A DNA stretch of 64,000 bases. Origin: Bacteriovorax stolpii. Its GTDB lineage: Bacteria; Bdellovibrionota; Bacteriovoracia; Bacteriovoracales; Bacteriovoracaceae. Location: contig CAMCYI010000008.1 of the NCBI GenBank assembly GCA_945883845.1, positions 78,305 through 142,304 on the forward strand. Direction: 5' to 3'. Below the pieces are notes generated by a model. It made no database searches. It worked only from the letters and a program-made list of their open reading frames with translations, and was not told where the DNA came from. This document shows positions 8,732-17,129 of the stretch, piece after piece; within the stretch, counting starts at the first letter, position 1; every line of letters starts with the position of its first letter. A program made the position numbers and the translations under genes.

Positions 8732-10399
8732 ATGAAAATATTCTGGCTGGCACTCTCACTCATTGTATGCTTTCAGGTTTTTGCTGATGAAGTAAAAATT
8801 GAAATCAATCCGACTAAACCAGTGAAGGGTGAAGTTTTTAGAGCGTATTTCAGAATCTTTACAGATTCACAGGAAGAGCCTGTCGTTAATTTTATACCTT
8901 CATCACTTGAAGTGGTTGATAAGTCCAATCAGGGCACATCCACCAGGACTATGTATGCCAATGGCAATTTCACTGTTACGAGAGAAATCACACTCGTTTA
9001 TGATCTTGTTGCTAATAAGGCCGGAACAGCAAGTCTGCGCGAAATTAATGTGCAAGTAGGTTCGAAAACAATCCGACACCCATCAGTCTCACTAACAGTT
9101 TTGAACGAGCCTGAAGAAAAATCAAATATCTTTGTTTTAGCTGATGTTGCGAAACGGGAAGTGTTTGTTGGTGAGGGTGTTCTTGTTCGCTATTACGTTT
9201 ACAGTAAAGTTGCAGTCAAAGGGATTGAGATCAAAAAATTCCCTGGCCTCAATCATTTCCTCAAGCGCTTCCTTCAGGAGCCAGAAAATCCGGAAAGAGT
9301 TAATTACGACGGAGAGGTTTTCGTCCGGCGACTGGTTTATTCAGCTAAGCTCTTCCCTGAAAAAACCGGGGAATTAAAAATTGATCCATTGTTTGCTTCA
9401 GTCACATTTGCCGAGATTAACAACAATGATCCATTTGGTTCATTTGGTTTTTCACGGGATTTCAAGACTCGCTCGCTTCATAGTGAACCAGTTGTTCTGA
9501 TGGTCAAGCCTTTGCCCCCTCCGGTACCGCCTCACTTCACAGGGCTTATTGGTAAACATGATTTTGATCTTCAGGTCGGACAAAAAAAACTTATAGTCAA
9601 TGAGCCTCTGGAAATCAAACTGACTGTGTCTGGCGGCGGTATGCTGGAAGGTCTTGAAGCTCCAGCTTTGATTACTCATCCGGGTTTTGAAGAATTTGAA
9701 ACAAATGGTGATCTTAAAATTTCCGATGCGAATCTGGCGACAAAGACTTTTGATTACACCTACCTTGCGAAAGAAGATTTGAAGATCCCAGAAAGCTCAG
9801 TAACTTTGAGTTACTTTGATACTGAATCCATGCGCTATATAACAACACAGTTACCAATGCCTGAATTAGTCGTTGCGGGTGGCTCTGCAGCCAGAAAAGA
9901 TTCACCTCCCCCTGAAAATGAAAAGAAAACGGATGAAAAGAAATCAGACCTGCCTGCAAAAATCACCGATTTTTCCGGGCCTTTACTCGCTGACCCTCTT
10001 CGATATCGCGAGTTCCTGCCATACGTAAATTTTCTACTTGCCATCGGTTCACTGGTCATTGCTCTCTCTTTCTTCGTGAAATCAAAAGCCTTTACTCGCC
10101 GTGCCTCGGCAGATGTTCCTGCACATTTTAAGCGGGGTAATTTTTCATTCGGTGAGTTCACTCGTTGGCTTTCTCCTCTCATACAAAGGACTGGTAAGCC
10201 TCCCGTGGCCATCATAAAAGACTCAACTCTGGAGGACGATGCTAAGGCTTATTTCATTGAACTATTGAATGCCAATGACTATAAAGACTATGCCATACGT
10301 AAAACGGCCATGCAGTTCAAGTACAATCCGGCCTACTTTAAAAGCCTAGGTAAGTATATAAAGAGTGCTGAAAATGAAAGTACACCAAAACCTTCCTGA
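8732..10399 (+). CDS. batD: BatD-like secreted/membrane protein
   Basis: A 555-residue protein: signal peptide (IFWLALSLIVCFQVFA), about 370 residues of repeated Ig-like beta domains, a proline/charged linker (about 385-410, PPPENEKKTDEKKSD) and one membrane segment near 430-450. The N-terminal pattern IEINPTKPVKGEVFRAYFRI and later STRTMYANGNFTVTREITLVYDL match the BatD family. BatD works with the VWA proteins in the envelope; the molecular task is unknown. It follows directly on the VWA-TPR gene and its end overlaps ribF by 26 bases. Confidence 0.85.
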   Translation: MKIFWLALSLIVCFQVFADEVKIEINPTKPVKGEVFRAYFRIFTDSQEEPVVNFIPSSLEVVDKSNQGTSTRTMYANGNFTVTREITLVYDLVANKAGTASLREINVQVGSKTIRHPSVSLTVLNEPEEKSNIFVLADVAKREVFVGEGVLVRYYVYSKVAVKGIEIKKFPGLNHFLKRFLQEPENPERVNYDGEVFVRRLVYSAKLFPEKTGELKIDPLFASVTFAEINNNDPFGSFGFSRDFKTRSLHSEPVVLMVKPLPPPVPPHFTGLIGKHDFDLQVGQKKLIVNEPLEIKLTVSGGGMLEGLEAPALITHPGFEEFETNGDLKISDANLATKTFDYTYLAKEDLKIPESSVTLSYFDTESMRYITTQLPMPELVVAGGSAARKDSPPPENEKKTDEKKSDLPAKITDFSGPLLADPLRYREFLPYVNFLLAIGSLVIALSFFVKSKAFTRRASADVPAHFKRGNFSFGEFTRWLSPLIQRTGKPPVAIIKDSTLEDDAKAYFIELLNANDYKDYAIRKTAMQFKYNPAYFKSLGKYIKSAENESTPKPS

Positions 10400-11315
10400 T
10401 CTACCGAAACATCACGATAAGCCACTCGAGATTGGTCTTACGATTGGTAATTTCGATGGTGTCCACCTCGGTCACCAGCAGCTTCTTGCAAAAATAAAAT
10501 CTGAATGTCAGCAACATGCTCTCACTTTTGTTGTGATGACTTTTATTCCTCACCCCCAGAAAATTCTCCAGCCAGAAAAAGAACGTTTTCTCCTGGCAAG
10601 TTATGATCATCGACGGAAGTTACTTGAGTATGCAGGTGTTGATCATTTGATTGAAATGAAATTTACCCGTGACTTTAGTACTCTCGGGCCACGGGAATTC
10701 ATGGAAAAATTTCTTTTCACATATCCTGGTTTCAAACATCTCTACCTTGGATATGATTTTGCCTTTGGGGCCAACAAGCAGGGTGGATTTGATCTTGTTA
10801 AAGAAATCTGTGAGCCACGAGGGATTGCAGTTGATATTCAACCGAAGTTCTCCCATCACGGTAAAGTTGTTTCATCAAGTCTTTTACGGGAATTCATCAC
10901 GAGCGGACAGGTTGAAGAAGCCAGAAGTTTTCTCGGGCATCCATTTCATCTTGAAGGCCTTGTCGTGAAAGGCGAAGGACGGGGAAAAAAAATAGGATTT
11001 CCTACTGCCAATGTTCACGTCTCCTCTGATTTGATTGTCCCCGACAAAGGCGTCTATGTAACGCTCACAACTCATAAGGGGATGACCTATCAATCCGTCA
11101 CAAACATTGGTAATAATCCCACCTTCAGAGATTCTGACCAAATAAGCATTGAGACAAACCTCTTTGACTTTGATCTTGATATATATGGCGAACAACTTGA
11201 GATCCAGTTCCTGAAACGCATTCGTCCCGAAAGAAAGTTTCCTACAGTTAATGATCTTATTACGCAGATCAAACTTGATGTAGAACTCGCCAGAAAGTAT
11301 TCGGATCAGCCATGA
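10374..11315 (+). CDS. ribF: bifunctional riboflavin kinase / FAD synthetase
   Basis: A 313-residue RibF that makes FMN from riboflavin and then FAD. The N-terminal adenylyltransferase has IGNFDGVHLGHQQLL (about residues 20-34) and the GYDFAFG motif (about 123-129). The C-terminal riboflavin kinase has GRGKKIGFPTANV (about 201-213) and GVYVTL. An alternative GTG nine bases upstream (10365) is possible; the ATG has AAAGAG upstream at about nine bases. The gene starts inside batD and its stop overlaps the following aroE-like start by four bases, so it belongs to the same transcript as the Bat genes. Confidence 0.93.
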   Translation: MKVHQNLPDLPKHHDKPLEIGLTIGNFDGVHLGHQQLLAKIKSECQQHALTFVVMTFIPHPQKILQPEKERFLLASYDHRRKLLEYAGVDHLIEMKFTRDFSTLGPREFMEKFLFTYPGFKHLYLGYDFAFGANKQGGFDLVKEICEPRGIAVDIQPKFSHHGKVVSSSLLREFITSGQVEEARSFLGHPFHLEGLVVKGEGRGKKIGFPTANVHVSSDLIVPDKGVYVTLTTHKGMTYQSVTNIGNNPTFRDSDQISIETNLFDFDLDIYGEQLEIQFLKRIRPERKFPTVNDLITQIKLDVELARKYSDQP

Positions 11316-12004
11316 GGCTGGCACTTCTTGGCAAAAACATATCTCATTCATTGTCTCCATCACTTTACCGGGAAATACTGGGCCACGAACTTGAAAGCTA
11401 CGAATTGATTGATGCTGCTGACCCCGCATCTATACCTTCATTAGCAGAGATGGCCCGCACACTTAATGGCCTAAACATCACAGCTCCTTATAAAAAACAT
11501 TTCTTCTCACAAGTAATCACCTCCGAAATTTTAAAACGAATCGGCGCGATTAATTGCATTGCTTTTGGAAAGTCAGAAATAATTGGTACGAATACTGATT
11601 ACATTGCGACCCGTGAAATTCTGCAAAGGATGACGATAGGAGAAGCCTGCCAGCTCATCCTATTGGGAAGTGGTTCCATGGCCACGATGACAAAAATCAT
11701 CGCCGAAGAGCTCGGCTTGCCATTGAAACAGTATTCAAGATCCACAGAAGCAAATCTCTCGGGATTAGATTTACGTTCTAGTCACTCTTCTGAAAAGAAG
11801 ACCATCATCATCAACTCGTGCTCCCGCGATTTCATATTTCAGGGTTTGGTTCACCATGAAGCTCACTTTTGGGACTATAATTATAATTTTTCACCTCATT
11901 CACAGTCTCTTCCATCCAGAGTGAAAACCTACACTGACGGAACTGAGCTTTTGCGACTACAAGCAATTGCGGCAGTCAACTTTTGGCGGGAAAACAAACT
12001 CTAA
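11312..12004 (+). CDS. aroE: short shikimate dehydrogenase-like protein
   Basis: A 230-residue protein related to AroE, the NADPH-dependent reductase of 3-dehydroshikimate. Visible landmarks: LALLGKNISHSLSPSLY at the N-terminus (substrate Ser pair), LNITAPYKKHFF with the catalytic Lys (about residue 57), NTDYIA (Asn-Thr-Asp), a nucleotide loop LGSGSMA (about 116-122) and a C-terminal QAIAAVNFW. All core motifs are in order, but the protein is about 40-50 residues shorter than usual AroE (near 275), mainly in the cofactor domain. It could be a divergent true AroE or a relative with another substrate. AroQ, the preceding pathway enzyme, is encoded at 26956. Confidence 0.72.
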   Translation: MRLALLGKNISHSLSPSLYREILGHELESYELIDAADPASIPSLAEMARTLNGLNITAPYKKHFFSQVITSEILKRIGAINCIAFGKSEIIGTNTDYIATREILQRMTIGEACQLILLGSGSMATMTKIIAEELGLPLKQYSRSTEANLSGLDLRSSHSSEKKTIIINSCSRDFIFQGLVHHEAHFWDYNYNFSPHSQSLPSRVKTYTDGTELLRLQAIAAVNFWRENKL

Positions 12005-12013
12005 ACTTAAGTG

Positions 12014-12043
12014 CTGAAAAACCCGAAAGTATTTACATACAAT
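12014..12043 (+). promoter_or_regulatory. possible sigma-70 promoter for pilBTC
   Basis: TACAAT at 12038-12043 (five of six -10 bases) is 18 bp after CTGAAA at 12014-12019 (four of six). It lies in the 57-base gap between the aroE-like gene and pilB. The match is modest. Confidence 0.38.
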
Positions 12044-12061
12044 TAAAGGGTTATTCACGCC

Positions 12062-13732
12062 ATGATTCGCAAAGAGTTCATTGATATTGTCACAAACACG
12101 GGGATGGCCACTCTCAAAGAGTTGCGACGCCTCTCCATGGGCAAAGAAGATGAAATCAACGAGTTCGAACTTTTATCGATGCCTTACTTTGATGAAAATA
12201 AGTTCGCTAAAATTTGTTCAGAAAGATTCAGCATAACATTTATTGATCTTCGAAATGCTAAAGTGCCTGCTGATACTCTGGGCACGATGAAAAAGAGACT
12301 TGTCATTAAGTTTAGGGCCATACCTATTCAGAAAACCAGCACTAAGATTACGATGGCCACATTTGACCCGAGTGTGATTGCTGAAGCAACGAAAGAACTG
12401 ACTGACGTTTATAAAAAACAAATTGAATTCATTCTCACGAATATTTCATCATGGCGAAAGCTTTATGCCGGGGTGAAGGAATCAGTTGATGACCTCATCA
12501 ACAACATTACTGAAGTCACTGCAAACAGTGCCAATGAAGACAGTGTTAAAGCGGAAGATATTCCGGATGACGTTGTAACTTTCGTCAACAGACTCCTGGC
12601 CGAGGCTTACGTTAAAAAGGCCTCTGATATTCACGTTGAACCATATGAAAGAGTTTTTCGGGTTCGTTTCCGTATCGACGGAAATCTTGTTGAAGTCGCC
12701 CAGCCACCAAAAAGTATGATGGCCCCGGTTCTTTCACGTCTTAAGATTATGTCCCAGATGGATATTTCTGAAAAACGTAAACCGCAGGATGGCCGTATCA
12801 AACTGCTCATCGGAAGTCATCCCATCGATTACCGCGTTTCTTCTCTACCGACTTTATTCGGTGAGAAGATTGTTCTTCGACTTCTGGATTCAACCAACCT
12901 TCAGCTCGACATGACGAAGCTTGGTTTCGAACCAAAACAGCTGGAAGTTTTTAAGGAAGGTATCTACCGTCCCTACGGAATGTGTCTTGTTACTGGTCCA
13001 ACAGGTTCAGGTAAGACGACAACTTTATATTCTGCTATTGCTGATCTTAATAAGCCCGACACCAATATTTCCACCGCCGAAGATCCTGTAGAGTTTAACC
13101 TTGAAGGGATTAACCAGGTAAACGTGCGTAAGGAAGTGGGACTGACTTTCGCCACTTGTCTGAAGGCATTCCTTCGACAGGATCCCGACATCATCATGGT
13201 AGGAGAGATTCGAGATCTTGAAGTAGGAGAGATTGCAGTTGAAGCCGCACTCACTGGCCACTTAGTTCTTTCGACACTTCATACAAACGATGCCCCTGCG
13301 ACAGTCACCCGATTACTTAACATGGGTATTGAACCTTTCCTTGTGGTGGCCGCTCTTAATGTTATCGTGGCCCAGCGACTCTGCAGAAAAATATGCATGA
13401 ACTGCCGTGAAGAAAGAAAGGTATTACCAGATGAACTTATCCTTTGTGGTTTTGCACCAGCATCAGCTGAAAAAATCAAAGTCTACCATGGTAAAGGTTG
13501 CGAGATGTGTAACAATACTGGGTATAAGGGACGACTGGCGATTTACGAAGTACTTTCGGTAACTCCAAAAATTCGTGAGCTCATCCTGAGAAATGCTTCT
13601 GGTGATGATATCAAGAAACAAGCTATCCGCGACGGTATGAAGACCTTGAGAATGTGTGCGCTGACGAAGGTGGCACAGGGACTGACAACACTTGAAGAAG
13701 CGGTGACGAACTCAGCTTCAGATCAACTGTAG
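12062..13732 (+). CDS. pilB: type IV pilus assembly ATPase
   Basis: A 556-residue GspE/PilB-type ATPase that drives pilus extension from the cytoplasmic face. An N-terminal T2SSE_N-like domain (about 30-140) precedes the motor: Walker A GPTGSGKTT at 312-320, Asp box around 335, Walker B IIMVGEIRDLEVGEIA near 378, and His box HLVLSTLHTNDA. A four-Cys zinc site (CRKICMNC ... CEMCNNTGYKGR, about 440-485) marks PilB rather than PilT. The ATG lacks a close Shine-Dalgarno; AAAGGG sits about eleven bases upstream. It is followed 10 bases later by pilT. Confidence 0.95.
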   Translation: MIRKEFIDIVTNTGMATLKELRRLSMGKEDEINEFELLSMPYFDENKFAKICSERFSITFIDLRNAKVPADTLGTMKKRLVIKFRAIPIQKTSTKITMATFDPSVIAEATKELTDVYKKQIEFILTNISSWRKLYAGVKESVDDLINNITEVTANSANEDSVKAEDIPDDVVTFVNRLLAEAYVKKASDIHVEPYERVFRVRFRIDGNLVEVAQPPKSMMAPVLSRLKIMSQMDISEKRKPQDGRIKLLIGSHPIDYRVSSLPTLFGEKIVLRLLDSTNLQLDMTKLGFEPKQLEVFKEGIYRPYGMCLVTGPTGSGKTTTLYSAIADLNKPDTNISTAEDPVEFNLEGINQVNVRKEVGLTFATCLKAFLRQDPDIIMVGEIRDLEVGEIAVEAALTGHLVLSTLHTNDAPATVTRLLNMGIEPFLVVAALNVIVAQRLCRKICMNCREERKVLPDELILCGFAPASAEKIKVYHGKGCEMCNNTGYKGRLAIYEVLSVTPKIRELILRNASGDDIKKQAIRDGMKTLRMCALTKVAQGLTTLEEAVTNSASDQL

Positions 13733-13742
13733 GAGATGATGT

Positions 13743-14867
13743 ATGAGTGAACCTACTAACACGAAGACAGCGGATCAGGGGATTGGAAGTCTCCAGATCC
13801 AGCAGTTATTCAAGGTTATGGTGGATAACGGCGCATCAGATTTGCACATAACAGTTGGTTCAGCTCCCGGCATGCGTATCAGTGGAGAGATCGTTCGTGT
13901 AAAAGTTGGTAGTCTCACTCCTGATGATACAAAACGTCTCATTTATCAAATTCTCACTGAAAAACAAAAAGCAGAGCTCGAAAAAAACCTCGAGCTCGAT
14001 TTCTCTTTCGGGATCAAGGGCCTCGCGCGTTTTCGTGCGAACGTATTTTATTCGAAAGGTGCAACCGCCGCTGTCTTCCGTCAGATTCCAAGTTTAATTC
14101 CTGATTTCGAGGCCCTCGGTCTTCCTCCGGTTCTTCTCGAGATGGTTAACGTCTCCAGTGGTCTCTTCCTGGTTACAGGACCTACGGGGTCCGGTAAGTC
14201 GACAACCCTTGCTTCTATCATTGATAAACTCAACGCTACTGGTTCCAACCATATTATTACTCTAGAAGATCCCATCGAATTCGTGCACCAACACAAGATG
14301 TCTCTCGTTAACCAGCGCGAAGTGGGAGCCGATACTCTTAGTTTTGGCCGCGGGATCAAATCACTTCTTCGTCAAGATCCGGATATCGTTCTCGTAGGAG
14401 AGCTTCGTGACCCTGAAACGATCGAAGCTGCACTCACGATTGCAGAAACAGGACACGTGGTTTTTGGAACACTTCACACCAACTCCACTGTCCAGACCAT
14501 CAACCGTATCATTAACGTTTTCTCCCATGAACAGCAGGAACAGATTCGTACTCTACTTTCATTCGTGCTTCAGGGAGTGGTTGCCCAGCAGCTCCTTCCG
14601 AAACTTCCGAAAGGTCGTGCACTCGTGCAGGAAATTCTTCGCATTACTCCGGCCATCCGGAACTTGATTCGTGAGGATAAAGTTCACCAGATTTATTCAC
14701 AAATGCAGATCGGGCAGGAAGATACCGGAATGAACACGATGAACCAACATATTAAAAAGCATGTTGATGGAGGTGTTATCACTCCTGAAACAGCCATGAC
14801 ATATTCCAATAACCCTGAAGAGCTGGCCCGCATGTTAGGCCTGCATAACGCTCCTAAGAAACGGTAA
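13743..14867 (+). CDS. pilT: twitching motility / pilus retraction ATPase
   Basis: A 374-residue PilT, the ATPase that depolymerises type IV pili. It shows SDLHITVGSAPGMRISG at the N-terminus, Walker A GPTGSGKST at 146-154, Walker B DIVLVGELRDPETIEAAL and the His box GHVVFGTLHTNS. The C-terminal AIRNLIREDKVHQIYSQMQIGQ is the retraction-specific AIRNLIRE motif. No zinc-binding Cys set, unlike PilB. It is slightly longer than typical PilT (about 345) at the N-terminus. It sits between pilB and pilC with gaps of 10 and 5 bases, a standard pilBTC block. Confidence 0.95.
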   Translation: MSEPTNTKTADQGIGSLQIQQLFKVMVDNGASDLHITVGSAPGMRISGEIVRVKVGSLTPDDTKRLIYQILTEKQKAELEKNLELDFSFGIKGLARFRANVFYSKGATAAVFRQIPSLIPDFEALGLPPVLLEMVNVSSGLFLVTGPTGSGKSTTLASIIDKLNATGSNHIITLEDPIEFVHQHKMSLVNQREVGADTLSFGRGIKSLLRQDPDIVLVGELRDPETIEAALTIAETGHVVFGTLHTNSTVQTINRIINVFSHEQQEQIRTLLSFVLQGVVAQQLLPKLPKGRALVQEILRITPAIRNLIREDKVHQIYSQMQIGQEDTGMNTMNQHIKKHVDGGVITPETAMTYSNNPEELARMLGLHNAPKKR

Positions 14868-14872
14868 AGCTA

Positions 14873-16096
14873 ATGCCAATGTTTAAGTATGTCGGATTTA
14901 CTTCCGACGGAAAAAAAATTGAGTCGACGATCGAAGCTGAAAACGAAAAAGAAGTTAAGAAACTTCTTCGTCGTCAGAATATTCGCGCGACAAAAGTCAT
15001 TGCTCCTTCGATCTTCGAAGCCGATCTTGGTATGTTCCTTGCGGACAAAGGATTACTTCGTCCGTTTGGGCGTGCCGAGCTCATGCGTTTCACCCGTCAG
15101 CTTTCCATTCTCATCAACGCTGGTGTTCCTATCCTTGAATGTATGGAAATTCTCTATAAGCAGGAACAGAATCCCTCACTCAAGAAAGTTGTAAAAAGTA
15201 TTTCAACACAGGTGGAAGAGGGGAAGACTCTCTTTGATGCCATGTCTCAACAACCGGGCTTTGATAAACTCTACTGCGCACTTGTTAAAGCTGGAGAAGC
15301 TGCAGGTATTCTTGATACCATTCTTGTGAAGCTCGCTGAGTTCCTCGAAAAAGCTGAGAAACTTAAGAAGCAGGTTAAATCCGCTCTGACTTATCCCGTG
15401 ATTGTTGTGTTGGTAGGTATTCTCGTTATTTTTGGTTTGATGACCTATGTAGTTCCGCAGTTTGTAGGGATCCTGAAAGACTCCAATCAGGAAATCCCCT
15501 GGGTTACTCAGGTAGTAATGGATATCTCATCATTCTTTCAGAACTATACTCTTCTGCTTGTCGCAGGGATTGTTGCTTTCGTGATGTTGTTCATTAATTT
15601 CATTAAAACGAAAGAAGGAAAAGCTCAGTGGGATAGAATCACGATGAAAACTCCTTTGTTTGGAATACTCATTATCAAAGGTAATCTCGGTGCATTTACA
15701 AGAACACTTGCGACCATGCTCGCGGCCGGTGTTCCCATCATTGATTCTCTCGAGATCTGTATTGATACACTTGATAACACCCAGATTGCCAAAGACCTCA
15801 TGAAAGTGAGGAAAGCGGTTATTGAAGGTAAGTCTATTACTGAGCCTCTTTCAAGGATTGATTACTTTCCTCCATTGGTTACACAAATGATCAAGGTGGG
15901 TGAGGCCACAGGTAACCTGGATCAGATGTTGATTAAGGTTGCAGACGTATTCCAGGAAGAAGTGGAAGAGCTCGTAGGTAACCTTACGAAACTTATTGAG
16001 CCTATTATTATCGTGGTCTTGGGCGGTATTATCGCATTCGTTTTGATTGCGATGTACTTACCAATATTTATGTCAGCTGGTGGGGTTTCAGAGTAG
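14873..16096 (+). CDS. pilC: type IV pilus inner-membrane platform protein
   Basis: A 407-residue PilC/GspF protein, the inner-membrane platform acted on by PilB and PilT. It has two T2SSF domains (about 72-195 and 275-397), with motifs RFTRQLSILINAGVPILECM and FTRTLATMLAAGVPIIDSLE, and three membrane helices (about 175-195, 223-243, 378-400). The start has no strong ribosome site but lies five bases after pilT, in keeping with coupling. No terminator with a T-run follows; a hairpin and a sigma-28-like element occupy the start of the 244-base gap before pilA. Confidence 0.95.
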   Translation: MPMFKYVGFTSDGKKIESTIEAENEKEVKKLLRRQNIRATKVIAPSIFEADLGMFLADKGLLRPFGRAELMRFTRQLSILINAGVPILECMEILYKQEQNPSLKKVVKSISTQVEEGKTLFDAMSQQPGFDKLYCALVKAGEAAGILDTILVKLAEFLEKAEKLKKQVKSALTYPVIVVLVGILVIFGLMTYVVPQFVGILKDSNQEIPWVTQVVMDISSFFQNYTLLLVAGIVAFVMLFINFIKTKEGKAQWDRITMKTPLFGILIIKGNLGAFTRTLATMLAAGVPIIDSLEICIDTLDNTQIAKDLMKVRKAVIEGKSITEPLSRIDYFPPLVTQMIKVGEATGNLDQMLIKVADVFQEEVEELVGNLTKLIEPIIIVVLGGIIAFVLIAMYLPIFMSAGGVSE

Positions 16097-16128
16097 TGAT
16101 TGCCCCGATTCGTAGGCATGACTTTTAA

Positions 16129-16142
16129 GCGGTCCGGGCCGC
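16129..16142 (+). other. GC-rich palindrome downstream of pilC
   Basis: A 14-base inverted repeat, GCGGTCC/GGGCCGC, with one wobble pair if read as RNA, 33 bases after the pilC stop. It has no following T-run, so it is not a typical intrinsic terminator. It may end the pilBTC message inefficiently or protect its 3' end. Confidence 0.4.
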
Positions 16143-16146
16143 AACC

Positions 16147-16174
16147 TCAAGTAACCGGCATAAGTTGCCGATAA
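16147..16174 (+). promoter_or_regulatory. sigma-28 (FliA)-like promoter before pilA
   Basis: The 8-base flagellar sigma -10 consensus GCCGATAA is present exactly at 16167-16174. Twelve bases upstream is TCAAGTAA (16147-16154), six of eight matches to TAAAGTTT; the usual spacer is 11. The -10 overlaps a small inverted repeat CGGCA-TAAGT-TGCCG (16156-16170). Transcription would begin near 16181, leaving a leader of about 160 bases before the major pilin gene. Spacer and -35 are imperfect, so this is a candidate only. Confidence 0.45.
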
Positions 16175-16340
16175 GAGAATTAACAAAAAATGTTTGTTAT
16201 ATTTTTAAATGAATAAGTAATTTTCGAATAAAATAGTAACTGAGCAGTTAGATGAATTGGGGATTCTTAATATCACCAAAACGAAGACAGCTCATAACCA
16301 ACACCTGATCTCTTAATGTTCAGGTTTATAAGGAGTCTCT

Positions 16341-17033
16341 ATGAAAACGTTTTTAAAGACGCTTAAGCGTCAGGACGGGTTTACACTCGTCGAGCTCATG
16401 GTCGTGGTCGCGATTATCGGTATCTTGTCTGCTGTTGCAATTCCTAACTTCAAGAAGTATCAGGCACGTGCTAAAACTTCTGAAGCTAAACTTCAGCTCT
16501 CTGCGATGTACACGGCCGAACAATCTTTTTATAGTGACTATAATATGTACGCGACCTGCCTCAAGTACATGGGTTACGATCCAAGCGGAGAAGTCAATCA
16601 GCGTTACTATCTCACGGGTTTCCCGCGTATAACGTCAGCTGTTGATGCGGCCCCGTTAGCTGCCGCAGCTAACTCAGGTCTTTCAACTGATGCTCAAGCT
16701 GCCACTGCCCTCGGTGGATGTGCGAATACTGCTCCGACTTCGGATGCCAATTTTTTCCCTCCTGGTAAGCAAATTGGTACTTCACTGGCAACAACAGCTT
16801 CGGTTACAGCTGGCACCGCTGCTCTTACCGTTGCTCTTGCAGCGATTTCGAATTCGACTGCAGGTACCGATGGGATCGGTACCCAAATAAATGATACTAC
16901 CATGGCATTTCGTGCAGTAGCTTCTGGGGTCATCGATCAAGATTATATCGGCGCCGGTACAGGTACAGCTGAATCCTCTCTCTTCTCGATCAATCAGGAG
17001 AAGCGAATCTTTAATCCGAGACTCGGATACTAA
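16341..17033 (+). CDS. pilA: type IV pilin (major pilin candidate)
   Basis: A 230-residue prepilin. The class III leader is short and basic and is cut in [12 protein letters not shown], giving an N-methyl-Phe start with Glu5 and a long hydrophobic helix ([24 protein letters not shown]). The soluble part is Ala/Thr/Ser-rich and contains only two Cys pairs' worth of Cys (TCLKYMG and GGCANT), which may form a disulfide. A strong AAGGAG ribosome site is at 16330-16335. A long leader (perhaps 160 bases) and an intrinsic terminator downstream suggest it is its own transcription unit. A related pilin gene follows. Confidence 0.93.
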   Translation: MKTFLKTLKRQDGFTLVELMVVVAIIGILSAVAIPNFKKYQARAKTSEAKLQLSAMYTAEQSFYSDYNMYATCLKYMGYDPSGEVNQRYYLTGFPRITSAVDAAPLAAAANSGLSTDAQAATALGGCANTAPTSDANFFPPGKQIGTSLATTASVTAGTAALTVALAAISNSTAGTDGIGTQINDTTMAFRAVASGVIDQDYIGAGTGTAESSLFSINQEKRIFNPRLGY

Positions 17034-17063
17034 ATCTTCTCAAAATGTAATCCAGCATTCTCA

Positions 17064-17100
17064 AAGAGGGGGCCTTGTGGCCCTCTCTTTTTTTATTTTT
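17064..17100 (+). terminator. intrinsic terminator of pilA
   Basis: An 11-bp stem (AAGAGGGGGCC / GGCCCTCTCTT with one G-U pair) with TTGT loop, followed by a T-rich run to 17100. It starts 30 bases after the first pilin stop and separates the two pilin genes. Confidence 0.9.
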
Positions 17101-17129
17101 TGATCAGGATTATGTAAAAACCAAGTAGA

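Noticed and set aside
16111..16172. Sigma-54 promoter before pilA
   Set aside because: GGCATAAGTTGC resembles a -24/-12 element, but the GG to GC distance is two bases too short.
16097..16340. c-di-GMP (GEMM) riboswitch in the pilA leader
   Set aside because: Pilin leaders in some relatives carry one, so I looked. The conserved GEMM core bases and paired helices are not present; only short hairpins and the sigma-28-like box are seen.
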